Below, in pieces: positions 1 through 9,003 of a stretch of DNA of 37,822 nt (within the stretch, counting starts at the first letter, position 1; every line of letters begins with the position of its first letter). The notes under the pieces are model-generated. The model was not told the DNA's origin. It searched no databases and worked only from the letters and a program-made list of their open reading frames with translations. A program made the position numbers and the translations under genes. The DNA is from an uncultured Alphaproteobacteria bacterium (GTDB lineage: Bacteria > Pseudomonadota > Alphaproteobacteria > HIMB59 > GCA-002718135), in assembly GCA_902521315.1 (NCBI GenBank), contig CABYRH010000011.1, forward strand, positions 1-37,822. Direction: 5' to 3'.

Positions 1-1116
1 AGAGCTGGATATGTTCTTGAGCTCCTAGATATGAAAGACAATGTAATATCAACTTTACTACTATCAAATAACTTAGTTAATATTCTAGCATCTTCTTTAG
101 CAACAGCATTTTTCTATGATATATTTGGTGTAGAGGGTATTTTTTATGCAACACTTTTAATGACAGTTGTCATTGTTATTTTTGCTGAAGTTCTTCCTAA
201 AACTTATGCTATTAATAGACCTAATAGAACTGCTTTATTAATTTCACCAATTATTTACTATTTGAACAAAATTTTATTTATTTTTGTATTTGTAATTAAT
301 CTTATAGTGAGATTAATTTTTAAAAAAAGAGACAATGATATAAAAGATAAAGATCTTCAATCAGAAGAAGAATTAAAAGGTGTTATAGATCTATATAAAA
401 CTTCAAATCCAGATTATGAGCAAGAAAAGGATATGTTACAAAGTATATTACAATTAAACGATATAACTGTTGAAGAAATTTTTACGCATAGAAAAAATAT
501 TTACTCAATTGACTCTTCTCTAAAGACTAGTGAGATTATAAATAAAATTAACAATTCTAGGTATACTCGAATTCCATTTTGGAAAGATAATCCTGAAAAT
601 ATAATAGGCTTATTAAATGTACGAACATTAAATATAGATTTAAAAAATCATAATGAATCAAAAGAAATTATTTTTGATAAAATTTCTAACCCATGGTTTA
701 TACCCGAAACAACAAATCTCTTAGAGCAATTGGTTGAATTTAAAAAAAGAAAAGAACACCTGGCTTTTGTTGTAGATGAGTTTGGTGAATTACTTGGATT
801 AATTACACTAGAAGATATAATTGAAGAAATAGTTGGAGAAATAGTTGATGAAATTGATGTTCCAGAAATCGATTTTAAGCTTAATAATTATGGAAAAGTT
901 ATAATTAATGGAGAAAAGAACATTAGGGATTTATATAAAAGTTTTGATTTAGAACCACCAGAAATAGAATCATCTACAATAGCAGGATATATCCTAGATA
1001 TGTCAAAAAAGATTCCTTCTTACGGAGAGACTTTTAAAGATAATTTTTTTAATTACAAAATTCTATCACATTCAAAAAAACAAATATCAAAAGTTGAGAT
1101 ATCTAAAATTAATTAA
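1..1116 (+). CDS. HlyC/CorC family membrane protein, CNNM plus CBS domains (5' partial)
   Basis: The reading frame is open from base 1, and the residues before the first ATG (base 31) already match the CNNM/DUF21 domain, so the gene starts outside the window. The visible 371 residues hold the end of the CNNM membrane domain (the NNLVNILASSLAT segment, then hydrophobic helices to about residue 105, with a PKTYAINRP loop), a paired CBS region at about 140-285 (including FVVDEFGELLGLITLEDIIEEI), and a C-terminal CorC/HlyC domain. The family is linked to magnesium or cobalt efflux and homeostasis; the name haemolysin C is historical and no toxin role is implied. The substrate cannot be told from the sequence. 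Its stop overlaps the convergent bolA gene by 8 bases in TTAATTAA. Confidence 0.9.
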   Translation, partial: RAGYVLELLDMKDNVISTLLLSNNLVNILASSLATAFFYDIFGVEGIFYATLLMTVVIVIFAEVLPKTYAINRPNRTALLISPIIYYLNKILFIFVFVINLIVRLIFKKRDNDIKDKDLQSEEELKGVIDLYKTSNPDYEQEKDMLQSILQLNDITVEEIFTHRKNIYSIDSSLKTSEIINKINNSRYTRIPFWKDNPENIIGLLNVRTLNIDLKNHNESKEIIFDKISNPWFIPETTNLLEQLVEFKKRKEHLAFVVDEFGELLGLITLEDIIEEIVGEIVDEIDVPEIDFKLNNYGKVIINGEKNIRDLYKSFDLEPPEIESSTIAGYILDMSKKIPSYGETFKDNFFNYKILSHSKKQISKVEISKIN

Positions 1117-1363
1117 TTTTTATTTCTAATGAATGTAGGCCATTTTTAAATTCTTCTTCAAGTAAACTATTGATAATCCTATGAATATTTAATCTATTAA
1201 ATGGGAAATTATTTTTTTTCGTCAAGATGATCTTAATATGAGTTTCGCCAATCCCATTAAAATTATTATGCCCTTTATGCAAATTTGAATTGTCAATAAT
1301 TTCTAATAAAAAATTATTAAGTTTATTTGATAATATTTTATCAATTCTTTGCTTACGATTCAT
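1109..1363 (-). CDS. BolA family protein
   Basis: This 84-residue protein has the BolA layout: an N-terminal helix, a conserved SNLHKGH segment, GETHIKIIL in the middle, and an FNRLNIHRIINSLLEEEF helix ending in GLHSLEIK. BolA proteins act with monothiol glutaredoxins in iron-sulfur or iron handling; the histidine in the HKGH loop and the one in the NIHR helix are candidate cluster ligands. It is read away from the J-domain gene with only 23 bases between the two start codons. A BolA / J-domain / cobS / cobT neighbourhood is familiar in alphaproteobacteria. Which BolA subfamily it belongs to cannot be settled by eye. Confidence 0.85.
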   Translation of the reverse strand: MNRKQRIDKILSNKLNNFLLEIIDNSNLHKGHNNFNGIGETHIKIILTKKNNFPFNRLNIHRIINSLLEEEFKNGLHSLEIKIN

Positions 1364-1386
1364 TATTTTTAAACTATATAATAACT

Positions 1387-1983
1387 GTGGGTAAACATAA
1401 AATAGATATTAATAAAAATAGTCTATCTTGGGAAAAAACTTTTTTTAGGAAATGTGACAAGAATGATTGTAATAATGAAGGGAAGTTTAAAGCTCCAAAA
1501 TCAAGAGTATTATTAAATCAGTACTATTATTTTTGTTTAGAACATATTAAAGAATACAATAAATCATGGGATTTCTATAAAGGATTATCTGTTAATCAAA
1601 TTGAAAATTCAATGAGAGAAGATATTATTTGGAACAGACCATCTTGGCCCTTGAAAGGAAATTACCACAAGGTGATGGATCAAATTAACAATTTTTTCAA
1701 CGAAGAAATAAATGATTTAAATCCAAAAGAACGAGAAAACAAATTTTTCAGAAATAAGCTGCTTGATGAAAATCTTACAAAAGATGAAAGTAAAGCTTTA
1801 TCAACATTAAATCTGAATCTACCAATGACATTAGACAAAATTAAAAAAACTTACAAAAAACTAGTGAAAATATTTCATCCTGATGTAAATGGTAATGATA
1901 AAAAAGCAGAAGAGAAATTCAAGGAAATAAATAACTCATACAAAATACTTTTAAAAAAATTTAAAAATGACAGTAAAAAATAA
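1387..1983 (+). CDS. J-domain (DnaJ-like) protein with N-terminal cysteine motif
   Basis: I chose the GTG at 1387 (198 residues). The longer frame from TTG 1327 would run through the bolA start and adds a hydrophobic stretch unlike the family. The N-terminal half carries KCDKNDCNNEG...APKSR and then YYFCLEHIKEYNKSWDFYKG. That gives a CX4C pair and a CX2H pair, probably a small zinc site. The C-terminal 65 residues form a J domain with the essential HPD triplet (FHPDVNG) and a final helix ending near KEINNSYKILLKK. It is not DnaJ itself, having no G/F region and no CXXCXGXG repeats. It presumably recruits Hsp70 (DnaK). It overlaps cobS by 17 bases, suggesting translational coupling and a link to the CobST chelatase. 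Confidence 0.85.
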   Translation: MGKHKIDINKNSLSWEKTFFRKCDKNDCNNEGKFKAPKSRVLLNQYYYFCLEHIKEYNKSWDFYKGLSVNQIENSMREDIIWNRPSWPLKGNYHKVMDQINNFFNEEINDLNPKERENKFFRNKLLDENLTKDESKALSTLNLNLPMTLDKIKKTYKKLVKIFHPDVNGNDKKAEEKFKEINNSYKILLKKFKNDSKK

Positions 1984-2950
1984 TATAGAAATATCTCCTA
2001 GTATCAAAATTGACCCTAAAGAATTATTTGGAGTTTCCTGTGAGTTTGATATTTTTAAATTTAAAGACAAGACTGAACATGTTCCAGAAATTGATCAAAC
2101 GTATATATTTGATCCGGCAACAACGCTTTCAATACTTGCTGGTTTTTCTTCTAATAGAAGAGTATTGATACAAGGATATCATGGTACAGGTAAATCTACA
2201 CATATTGAACAAGTAGCTGCCAGACTTAACTGGCCATGCATAAGAATTAATCTAGATAGTCATATCAGTAGAATTGATTTAATCGGCAAAGATGCGATTA
2301 TTCTTAAAGATAATAAACAAGTAACAGAATTTCAAGATGGTATACTACCTTGGTCTTATAAAAATCCCGTAGCTTTAGTCTTTGATGAGTATGATGCAGG
2401 CAGACCAGATGTAATGTTTGTTATTCAGCGAATTCTAGAGTCAGAAGGTAAGTTAACTTTACTTGATCAATCAAGAGTAATTAAACCCCACAAATTTTTT
2501 AGATTGTTTGCTACAGCCAACACCGTTGGTCTTGGTGATACATCTGGTTTGTATCATGGAACTCAACAAATAAACCAGGGTCAAATGGATAGGTGGAATA
2601 TTGTATCATCATTGAATTATCTAAGTAATGATCAAGAGATAAAAATTATTTTAAGTAAAATAAAAAAACTTAATAATAAGGATGGCAAAGACATTGTTAA
2701 ATCGATGGTAGCTACTGCAGATCTTTCGAGATCAGGGTTTATTAACGGTGATATTTCAACTGTTATGAGCCCAAGGACTGTATTGACTTGGGCAGAAAAC
2801 TACCTTCTATTCAATGATATTGAATATTCTTTTAAACTATCTTTTTTAAATAGATGTGATGAAATGGAGAGATCTATATTACAAGAATATTTTCAAAGAT
2901 CATTTGGAATTGATATTACTGATGCCAAAGTAGTTAATGTCAAAGAATAA
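1967..2950 (+). CDS. cobS: Aerobic cobaltochelatase, AAA+ subunit CobS
   Basis: This 327-residue AAA+ ATPase has Walker A GYHGTGKS at residues 70-77, Walker [10 protein letters not shown] with D140-E141, and a sensor-like FATANT segment. The start ([12 protein letters not shown]) and the whole length match CobS. In the aerobic B12 pathway CobS and CobT form a ring complex that powers cobalt insertion by CobN into hydrogenobyrinate a,c-diamide. CobN is not in this window. The gene overlaps the J-domain gene by 17 bases and cobT by 14, so the three are one transcription unit. CobS-like proteins also occur in genomes without full B12 synthesis, so a different partner is possible. Confidence 0.93.
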   Translation: MTVKNNIEISPSIKIDPKELFGVSCEFDIFKFKDKTEHVPEIDQTYIFDPATTLSILAGFSSNRRVLIQGYHGTGKSTHIEQVAARLNWPCIRINLDSHISRIDLIGKDAIILKDNKQVTEFQDGILPWSYKNPVALVFDEYDAGRPDVMFVIQRILESEGKLTLLDQSRVIKPHKFFRLFATANTVGLGDTSGLYHGTQQINQGQMDRWNIVSSLNYLSNDQEIKIILSKIKKLNNKDGKDIVKSMVATADLSRSGFINGDISTVMSPRTVLTWAENYLLFNDIEYSFKLSFLNRCDEMERSILQEYFQRSFGIDITDAKVVNVKE

Positions 2951-4718
2951 TGAAATTATTGAAGATTTTAAAAAGTCATTAAGTGCAACAATAAAATCAA
3001 TAGGAAAAAAAGAGGATATAGAAATTAATTTTGTTAAAGAAAATCCTTCAATAAATGGTAACACAATTAATTTAACTGAACCAAAAATTGAAAATTTTAA
3101 AAATAATCTAGAATATCTAAGAGCTGAAGCTGATTCTTTTGCACTTGAATTCAGATTGCATTCAAAAGACATACACCAAAACTTCTTAAATCAAGATGAT
3201 TTATCAAACCAAATAATTAATGTTTTAGAGCAGGCACGAGTAGAAGCTATTGGTAGTAATGAATTCAGGGGAATACAAAAAAATCTTAAAAATAAGTATA
3301 TCAGAGATCTTAAAATTGGAAATACTAAAAAAGATCAAAATTTATTAATTAAAGCATTTAAAAACGTAGCATTTGAAGAAATTGTTGGTGTAGATTTAGG
3401 TGAAAATAATAGTAGTTTTAAAAATATTATAAAAGAAAAATTAAAAAAAGATTATTCAAACTTTTTTACAGATTTAAAGAAATATCTAAATGATCAGGAA
3501 AAATATACATCTACAATAGTTGAAAAACTAGATGAACTTGGATTACTTAATAACAGTGTAAACAATACTCAAAATGAAGATATTGATCAAAATGATGAAG
3601 ATCAAGATAATGAAAATAAAAATAATGATGAACAAAAAAATGATGAACAAATTGAGTCAAATATTGAAATGCAAACGAGTGAAACAGCAGTTGAGCAGTC
3701 AGTTTCATTAGAAGAAAATGATGATATGGGAGAAGAAAGTGGGGATACTGAAATAGATTATTTACCAGATAGAAAAATTTTAGAAAGTTTAGAGAATTAT
3801 AAAGTTTATGATTATAATTTTGATGAAATTATTAATGCTGAAGAACTTTGTGATATAAAAGAATTAGAGAAACTTAGAAGAAATCTTGATCAACAAGTAT
3901 TTTCTTTTCAACCACTAATTGTTAAAATTGCCAATAGACTGCAAAGAAAACTTTTAGCTCAGCAAAATCGTCACTGGGATTTTAATATGGAAGAGGGTTT
4001 TCTTGATACATCAAGATTAGCTAAAATTATTGCTAATCCAAATAATAAATTAAGCTACAAAATAGAAAAGGAAGTTGAATTTAAAGATACTATTGTGAGT
4101 CTTCTAATTGATAATTCTGGTTCAATGAGAGGCAGACCAATTACGGTTGCAGCCCTGTGTTCAGATATTTTAGCAAAAACATTGGAAAGATGCTTAATTA
4201 AGTCTGAAATATTAGGATTTACAACCAAAGCTTGGAAGGGAGGTAATTCAAGAGAAAAATGGATCAAAAATGGAAAACCGTCTAATCCAGGCAGGTTAAA
4301 TGATCTAAGACATATCATCTATAAATCTGCAGACTCACCTTGGAGAAGATCAAAAAAAAATTTGGGATTATTATTAAAAGAGGGAATTTTAAAGGAAAAT
4401 GTCGATGGGGAAGCTCTATCATGGGCATATAATAGATTATCTTTGCGAAAGGAAAAAAGAAAAATTCTTATTGTGATAAGCGATGGTGCACCTGTTGACG
4501 ACTCAACACTTTCTGTAAATCCAGGTAATTATTTAGAAAAAAATTTGAGAGATATAATTGGTAAGATTGAAAAAAAAGATGAAATAGAACTAATCGCAAT
4601 AGGAATTGGACATGATGTTTCAAGATATTATAGCAAAGCAGTAACAATAATGGATGTCGATCAGTTAGGTGAGATATTACTAAATCAATTATCTGCTACT
4701 TTTCATTTAGATAATTAA
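2937..4718 (+). CDS. cobT: Aerobic cobaltochelatase, von Willebrand A subunit CobT
   Basis: This 593-residue protein has the CobT layout: a helical N-terminal region, a very acidic asparagine/aspartate/glutamate-rich linker at about residues 205-275, and a C-terminal VWA domain with a complete MIDAS start (D392, S394, S396 in [10 protein letters not shown]) and a later [10 protein letters not shown] loop. CobT pairs with CobS as the ATP-driven part of the cobalt chelatase, analogous to ChlI/ChlD for magnesium. This is the cobaltochelatase CobT, not the phosphoribosyltransferase sharing the symbol. The ATG lies inside the cobS end (14-base overlap). Its TAA shares a TTAA with the convergent tgt stop. 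Confidence 0.93.
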   Translation: MSKNNEIIEDFKKSLSATIKSIGKKEDIEINFVKENPSINGNTINLTEPKIENFKNNLEYLRAEADSFALEFRLHSKDIHQNFLNQDDLSNQIINVLEQARVEAIGSNEFRGIQKNLKNKYIRDLKIGNTKKDQNLLIKAFKNVAFEEIVGVDLGENNSSFKNIIKEKLKKDYSNFFTDLKKYLNDQEKYTSTIVEKLDELGLLNNSVNNTQNEDIDQNDEDQDNENKNNDEQKNDEQIESNIEMQTSETAVEQSVSLEENDDMGEESGDTEIDYLPDRKILESLENYKVYDYNFDEIINAEELCDIKELEKLRRNLDQQVFSFQPLIVKIANRLQRKLLAQQNRHWDFNMEEGFLDTSRLAKIIANPNNKLSYKIEKEVEFKDTIVSLLIDNSGSMRGRPITVAALCSDILAKTLERCLIKSEILGFTTKAWKGGNSREKWIKNGKPSNPGRLNDLRHIIYKSADSPWRRSKKNLGLLLKEGILKENVDGEALSWAYNRLSLRKEKRKILIVISDGAPVDDSTLSVNPGNYLEKNLRDIIGKIEKKDEIELIAIGIGHDVSRYYSKAVTIMDVDQLGEILLNQLSATFHLDN

Positions 4719-5914
4719 GAATTTAACCATTTCTTTTTTGCATTATCAAAATCATTGTTATCAATTGAGCTTCTAACTTCTTTCATAAGATTATTCATAA
4801 AATATATGTTATGATTAGTAAGCAGATGTAATCCTAGTAATTCCTGTGCAGAAAAAAGATGGTATAAATATGCCAGTGTAAAATTCTTACAAGTATAGCA
4901 ATTACATTCATTATCTATTGGGTTTAAATTATTTTTATATTTAACGTTTTTTAAGTTTATCTTTCCCTTTATACCTTTGACTAAAGCTGATCCATGTCGA
5001 GCAATTCTAGTTGGGCTTACACAATCAAATGTATCGATTCCATATGCAACAAAATCCCATATATCCCTAGGATCGCCAATACCTAGCAAATGTACTGGAC
5101 GGGTATTATCTAATTTAGAAGAAGTAAAATGAACTATATCTTTCATTTCATCTTTATTTGATCCTAAACTACCACCAATAGCAATCCCAAAAGTGTTGAT
5201 TTTTTTTGTATTAAATTCAATGCTTTCTTCTCTTAAATCTCTATAAATCCCTCCTTGAATAATCCCATACATTTCTTGTCTACCAGCTGAGCCATTTCTA
5301 GGATTATAATTAAGATTAGAATTAAATGCATTGATGGACCTTAAAGACCATCTATGACTTCTTAACATAGAATCAGATGTATATGTTTTATCTACATTAT
5401 AAGGAGTGCATTCATCAAAAACTAAGATGAAATCTGCTCCAAGATTTCTTTGAACCTCAATTGATTTTTCAGGTGATAACATATGAGTAGAACCATCAAT
5501 ATAAGACTTGAATAATGCACCCTCTTCATTCAAATTTATTAAAGTTTTTTTATTTTTTGAATTTGTCTTTCGTCCTTTTATTTCATCAGCAACTGAGCCA
5601 TGTCCAAGAGAAAAAATTTGAAATCCACCACTATCTGTTAACATAGGTCCATTCCACCCCGTAAAATTATGAAGACCCCCATGCTGAGCTATTAGTTTAC
5701 TTCCTGGTTGAAGCATTAAGTGATAAGTGTTTGATAATATAATCTGAGAGTTATTCTCTTTTGCGCCCTTTGTAGTAAAAGATTTTAAAGCTGCTTTTGT
5801 TGCACAAAATATAAACGCTGGTGTATTAATTTTACCATGAGGGGTAGAAATAACTCCAGTTCTTGCATTTGAATTATTAGACTTATTTTTAATTGACCAA
5901 TTAAAATCTTTCAT
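4715..5914 (-). CDS. tgt: tRNA-guanine transglycosylase
   Basis: Tgt swaps guanine 34 in GUN-anticodon tRNAs for a queuosine precursor base. At 399 residues it is slightly longer than the usual 375 or so. Visible landmarks are [22 protein letters not shown] with the general-acid Asp94, FDECTPY (D167, C169), the nucleophile Asp297 in [10 protein letters not shown], and a zinc site at C337, C339, C342 and probably H368. After IAIGG the usual bacterial LAVGE is replaced by SLGSN (residues 249-253). From memory this resembles chlamydial Tgt, which uses queuine, although C169 is kept as in preQ1-using enzymes. It is the last gene of a leftward run, 20 bases after the precursor transporter, which supports salvage. 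Confidence 0.95.
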   Translation of the reverse strand: MKDFNWSIKNKSNNSNARTGVISTPHGKINTPAFIFCATKAALKSFTTKGAKENNSQIILSNTYHLMLQPGSKLIAQHGGLHNFTGWNGPMLTDSGGFQIFSLGHGSVADEIKGRKTNSKNKKTLINLNEEGALFKSYIDGSTHMLSPEKSIEVQRNLGADFILVFDECTPYNVDKTYTSDSMLRSHRWSLRSINAFNSNLNYNPRNGSAGRQEMYGIIQGGIYRDLREESIEFNTKKINTFGIAIGGSLGSNKDEMKDIVHFTSSKLDNTRPVHLLGIGDPRDIWDFVAYGIDTFDCVSPTRIARHGSALVKGIKGKINLKNVKYKNNLNPIDNECNCYTCKNFTLAYLYHLFSAQELLGLHLLTNHNIYFMNNLMKEVRSSIDNNDFDNAKKKWLNS

Positions 5915-5934
5915 TAATTATTTGAAAAGCAATT

Positions 5935-6771
5935 TTAACCCATTTCAGGAGAGGAATTTTTTTCTTCTGGAATAAAGTACTTTGCTAGATAGATAAAAGG
6001 TGTGTCAAGAATAGCTATAAATACTCTTAATAAATAGACACCCAAAATGAATGTCATAATAACATCACTAAGTGGAAAAGGATTGGGATTTAAAATTATC
6101 CAAGCAAAAATACTAAAAATTGTGTTATCAATTAATGAAGATAAGGCTGTAGAAACATTATTTCTTAACCAAAGTAATTTGTTTGAGCTAATCGTTTTTA
6201 AATAACTAAAGAACCAAATATCAAAATATTGACTTATTAAATAAGCTATCATACTAGCCATAAAAATGCTGGTCATTGGAGTAAATAAAATTGCTAAACT
6301 TTCTTGAACCATAGAGACCCATTCATCTTCAGCTGGTTGAATACCAATTGTTACTAACATCAAAATAGTCATCAAGAAAAAACTACAAAAACCTATAAGT
6401 ACATTTTTTCTTGCTTTTTCTTTACCATAATATTCTGACAATATGTCGGTACACAAAAAAGTGGAGGCAAATAATATTGTTCCCAAAGCTATTGGACTTG
6501 GTTCATAAAATGGAATAATTTTTTCATTAATTGAAGAAAATAAATTAAAATTAGCTTGTTTTAATACTTGTATGTTAGCTGCAATTATTGCTATAGCAGA
6601 ATAAACGTATAAACCAACATATCCAAATAATCTTAAAAAGACTAATATTGAGAGAAAACACAATATTAGCATTATAAACCAAACTACTTCGGTATTTTGA
6701 TTTGATATTAAATTAATTATATTTTGAGGTATCGAAGATATAAGAGTTTTAATGCCAGTTAAAACGTCCAT
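5935..6771 (-). CDS. Queuosine precursor transporter, YhhQ/VUT family
   Basis: This 278-residue membrane protein has about six or seven hydrophobic helices and the family signatures TDILSEYYGKEKARK, SQYFDIWFF and LWLRNNVSTALSSLIDN. COG1738/YhhQ proteins import preQ0, preQ1 or queuine. The substrate is not fixed by the sequence, but the gene is followed after 20 bases by tgt, and no queuosine synthesis gene (queC, queD, queE, queF, queA, queG) is in the window. It starts 8 bases after the rpmB stop, so it is probably expressed from the ribosomal protein promoter. The ATG at 6771 gives a normal family N-terminus. Confidence 0.9.
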   Translation of the reverse strand: MDVLTGIKTLISSIPQNIINLISNQNTEVVWFIMLILCFLSILVFLRLFGYVGLYVYSAIAIIAANIQVLKQANFNLFSSINEKIIPFYEPSPIALGTILFASTFLCTDILSEYYGKEKARKNVLIGFCSFFLMTILMLVTIGIQPAEDEWVSMVQESLAILFTPMTSIFMASMIAYLISQYFDIWFFSYLKTISSNKLLWLRNNVSTALSSLIDNTIFSIFAWIILNPNPFPLSDVIMTFILGVYLLRVFIAILDTPFIYLAKYFIPEEKNSSPEMG

Positions 6772-6779
6772 AGTTAATA

Positions 6780-7061
6780 TTAAGATGATTTATTAATAAT
6801 AGTTTTTTTAAGTTTTTTTGCTCTTAAAGGTAATTTAGAATTAGGTGTACTTATTAGAAATTCATCTAATCCACCTTTTTTTTCGACTGTTCGAATTGTA
6901 CTAACAGCAACTTTCATTTGAAATTTTTGACCTAAAACTTCACTAACAAAGGTTATTCTCTGAAGATTTGGTTTGAAACGTCTTTTTGTTCTATTTTTAG
7001 CATGACTAACGTTATTACCAGTTTGAAAAGATTTTCCAGTTAATTCACATCGCATTGACAT
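6780..7061 (-). CDS. rpmB: 50S ribosomal protein bL28
   Basis: The 93-residue basic protein starts MSMRCELTGK and carries GNNVSHAKNRTKRRFKPNLQ, the classic bL28 signature, followed by the alphaproteobacterial-type extension with VSTIRTVEKKGGLDEFL. I kept the first ATG because alphaproteobacterial bL28 usually has two residues before RCELTGK; an ATG two codons later is the alternative. It lies 8 bases upstream of the queuosine-precursor transporter and 43 bases after the HAD-like gene. That 43-base gap contains a good TTGACA. Confidence 0.97.
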   Translation of the reverse strand: MSMRCELTGKSFQTGNNVSHAKNRTKRRFKPNLQRITFVSEVLGQKFQMKVAVSTIRTVEKKGGLDEFLISTPNSKLPLRAKKLKKTIINKSS

Positions 7062-7071
7062 AATGAGGTTG

Positions 7072-7099
7072 CATGTAAATATAAATATTATTTTGTCAA
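7072..7099 (-). promoter_or_regulatory. Candidate sigma-70 promoter for rpmB-transporter-tgt
   Basis: Read on the minus strand, a perfect TTGACA (plus-strand 7094-7099) is followed after 16 bases by TACATG (7072-7077), then 10 bases to the rpmB ATG. The -35 is convincing and the -10 is weak. If real, transcription would start within a few bases of the ATG and leave almost no leader. No Shine-Dalgarno-like sequence is seen before the ATG. Confidence 0.45.
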
Positions 7100-7104
7100 G
7101 TATT

Positions 7105-7941
7105 CTAAATACTAAATTTATCTATAATATAAGTTGGGGCTATTTGATGATTTTTAATTAAATTATTTATTATATTTAAATCTTTATGAATACCAGATTG
7201 TACTAAAACACTATCTATTTCAAAATTATTAGCACCTTGAATATCATGAAATAATGAGTCTCCAATCGCTACTGATCTTTTTTTTTCTAAATTAATTTTA
7301 TTTGTGGTTTCAGTATATATACTTACATCAGGCTTACCTTTTATAATAACATTTCCACCCATTTTTCTATATATTTCACCAATAGCACCCATACAAAAGA
7401 TATTATTATTAGTTTTATTTTCAACTGTTTCAAAGTCGGGGTTTGCACAATACATTGTTATTTCTTTTTTATAAGCTATTTCTAGTAACGGAATATATTC
7501 TATTGGCTGTAAATTTAGAAAAGGAGTACAAGCTAAAATTAAATCTGCTTCTTCTACTTTTTCTACAAAATTAAAATTTAAACCATCTCTAAAATCTAGA
7601 CCATCCTCTTTTTCTTCATCATAAATATGAAAGCAGTTTTTTTTATTTTTATCATCTAAAAATTTTTTTTTAAGTAATTGCCAAATCATTTCTCCACTTG
7701 TCATTGTGTTTATAAAAGAATTTTTATTAAAACCAAGCATCGGTAATCTATCTATTGATGACTTTGATCTTTTTGATGAGTTTGAAATTATAAATAAATT
7801 TTTATTATTACTTTTGAGAATATTGATAGAATTAAAAGCATGATCATATCCAAATATTCCATCATGCATTACACCCCATTGATCAATTATAAAGTTATCA
7901 TAATCATTAATAATTTCTGCAATCGATTTAATTTTTTTCAC
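7105..7941 (-). CDS. HAD superfamily, subfamily IIA hydrolase-like protein (TIGR01459 type)
   Basis: The 278-residue protein matches the HAD-IIA group typical of alphaproteobacteria: motif I IDQWGVMHDG with nucleophile D20, motif II FIISNSSKRS, motif III lysine in IIKGKPD, and motif IV VAIGDSLFHDIQGANN. The residue two after the nucleophile, normally the acid/base aspartate, is tryptophan (W22); I recall this DxWGVxHxG form as normal for this subgroup. The substrate is unknown, and the motif change leaves open whether it is a phosphatase. The start is GTG at 7941, two bases after the pyrD stop, with no ATG nearby, so it is almost certainly in one operon with pyrD. Confidence 0.85.
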   Translation of the reverse strand: MKKIKSIAEIINDYDNFIIDQWGVMHDGIFGYDHAFNSINILKSNNKNLFIISNSSKRSKSSIDRLPMLGFNKNSFINTMTSGEMIWQLLKKKFLDDKNKKNCFHIYDEEKEDGLDFRDGLNFNFVEKVEEADLILACTPFLNLQPIEYIPLLEIAYKKEITMYCANPDFETVENKTNNNIFCMGAIGEIYRKMGGNVIIKGKPDVSIYTETTNKINLEKKRSVAIGDSLFHDIQGANNFEIDSVLVQSGIHKDLNIINNLIKNHQIAPTYIIDKFSI

Positions 7942-7943
7942 TA

Positions 7944-8999
7944 CTATACCGATTTACCAATAACTTCAGATACATTTTTATATCCATCAGTTTTAATAAG
8001 GTCAATCAAGTCACCTTTCATACTATTAATTAAATTTGGACCAGAATAAACCAAAGCGGTATATAGCTGAACTAAAGAAGCACCAGATTTAATTTTTTCA
8101 TAACAGTCCCTTCCATTTGATAAACCTCCAACTCCTATTAATGGTATTTGACCATTTGTTAATTCATACATTTTTTTCAAAACTAAATTTGAATTGTTAT
8201 ATAGGGGTTTGCCACTTAGCCCCCCTTTTTTTTCTTTATTTATAGAAATTAAATTGCTCTCTCTTTTTATGGTACTGTTTGTTAGAATCAATCCATCAAT
8301 GTTATTAGCTAAGGAAATTAAAGCTATATCTCTTAGTTGATCTTCATTTAAATCAGGTGAAATTTTAATTAATATTGGCTTGGTATTAATTTGTTTTATT
8401 TCATCTCTTTTGTCTATAATTTTTTTAATTAACTTTTCTATCTTTCCTCTTAGTTGTAGATCTCTCAACCCTTCAGTATTTGGTGAAGATATGTTTATAG
8501 TTATATAGTTTGCTAAATCACCTAATTCTTCTAAACCTATAAGATAATCGTCAATAGCTTCTTTTGAATTTTTATTTTTTCCAATATTAACTCCTACAAT
8601 TTTATTATTTAAGTATGATTTTTTGAATTTAATTAAATTTTTTTTTACTTTTTTTATACCCTTATTATTAAATCCTAAACTATTGATAATGGCTTTATCT
8701 TCACTTAATCTAAATACTCTAGGTTTAGTATTACCACTTTGAGGTTTTGGGGTAATTGTGCCAACTTCAAGAAATCCAAAACCAAATGAAAACATGGAAT
8801 GCATCACTTCAGCATTTTTATCAAAACCGGCAGCGAGTCCTATAGGATTTGCAAAATCTAAACCCATTAGATGTTGTGCAAGAATAGGATCCTCAATATT
8901 TTTTTGTCTTACTTTAAAATATTTTAAAAAATTAATTGTAATAGTATGAGAAAACTCAGGAGGTAATAATCTTAATATTTTTAATGAACTATTGTACAA
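7944..8999 (-). CDS. pyrD: Dihydroorotate dehydrogenase, class 2 (quinone)
   Basis: Class 2 PyrD oxidises dihydroorotate to orotate in pyrimidine synthesis, passing electrons to ubiquinone at the inner membrane. The 351 residues include the N-terminal helical quinone-access region (LRLLPPEFSHTITINFLKYF), GLAAGFDKNAE, VGTITPKPQSGN, NSLGFNNKG, INISSPNTEGLR with the catalytic serine of class 2 enzymes, KISPD, LTNST, and the FMN phosphate-binding GVGGLSNGRDCYEK...GASLVQLYTALVY. The start is TTG at 8999, four bases after the lysS stop; the residues from there fit the family N-terminus and no ATG is available. Confidence 0.95.
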   Translation of the reverse strand: MYNSSLKILRLLPPEFSHTITINFLKYFKVRQKNIEDPILAQHLMGLDFANPIGLAAGFDKNAEVMHSMFSFGFGFLEVGTITPKPQSGNTKPRVFRLSEDKAIINSLGFNNKGIKKVKKNLIKFKKSYLNNKIVGVNIGKNKNSKEAIDDYLIGLEELGDLANYITINISSPNTEGLRDLQLRGKIEKLIKKIIDKRDEIKQINTKPILIKISPDLNEDQLRDIALISLANNIDGLILTNSTIKRESNLISINKEKKGGLSGKPLYNNSNLVLKKMYELTNGQIPLIGVGGLSNGRDCYEKIKSGASLVQLYTALVYSGPNLINSMKGDLIDLIKTDGYKNVSEVIGKSV

Positions 9000-9003
9000 T
9001 AAA

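Noticed and set aside
1327..1386. TTG start giving a longer J-domain protein
   Set aside because: It would overlap the start of divergent bolA and adds 20 residues unlike the family; GTG at 1387 is better placed.
3555..3765. Low-complexity GAT/AAT/GAA-rich stretch as a repeat array
   Set aside because: It encodes the acidic linker normal for CobT; no regular repeat unit is present.
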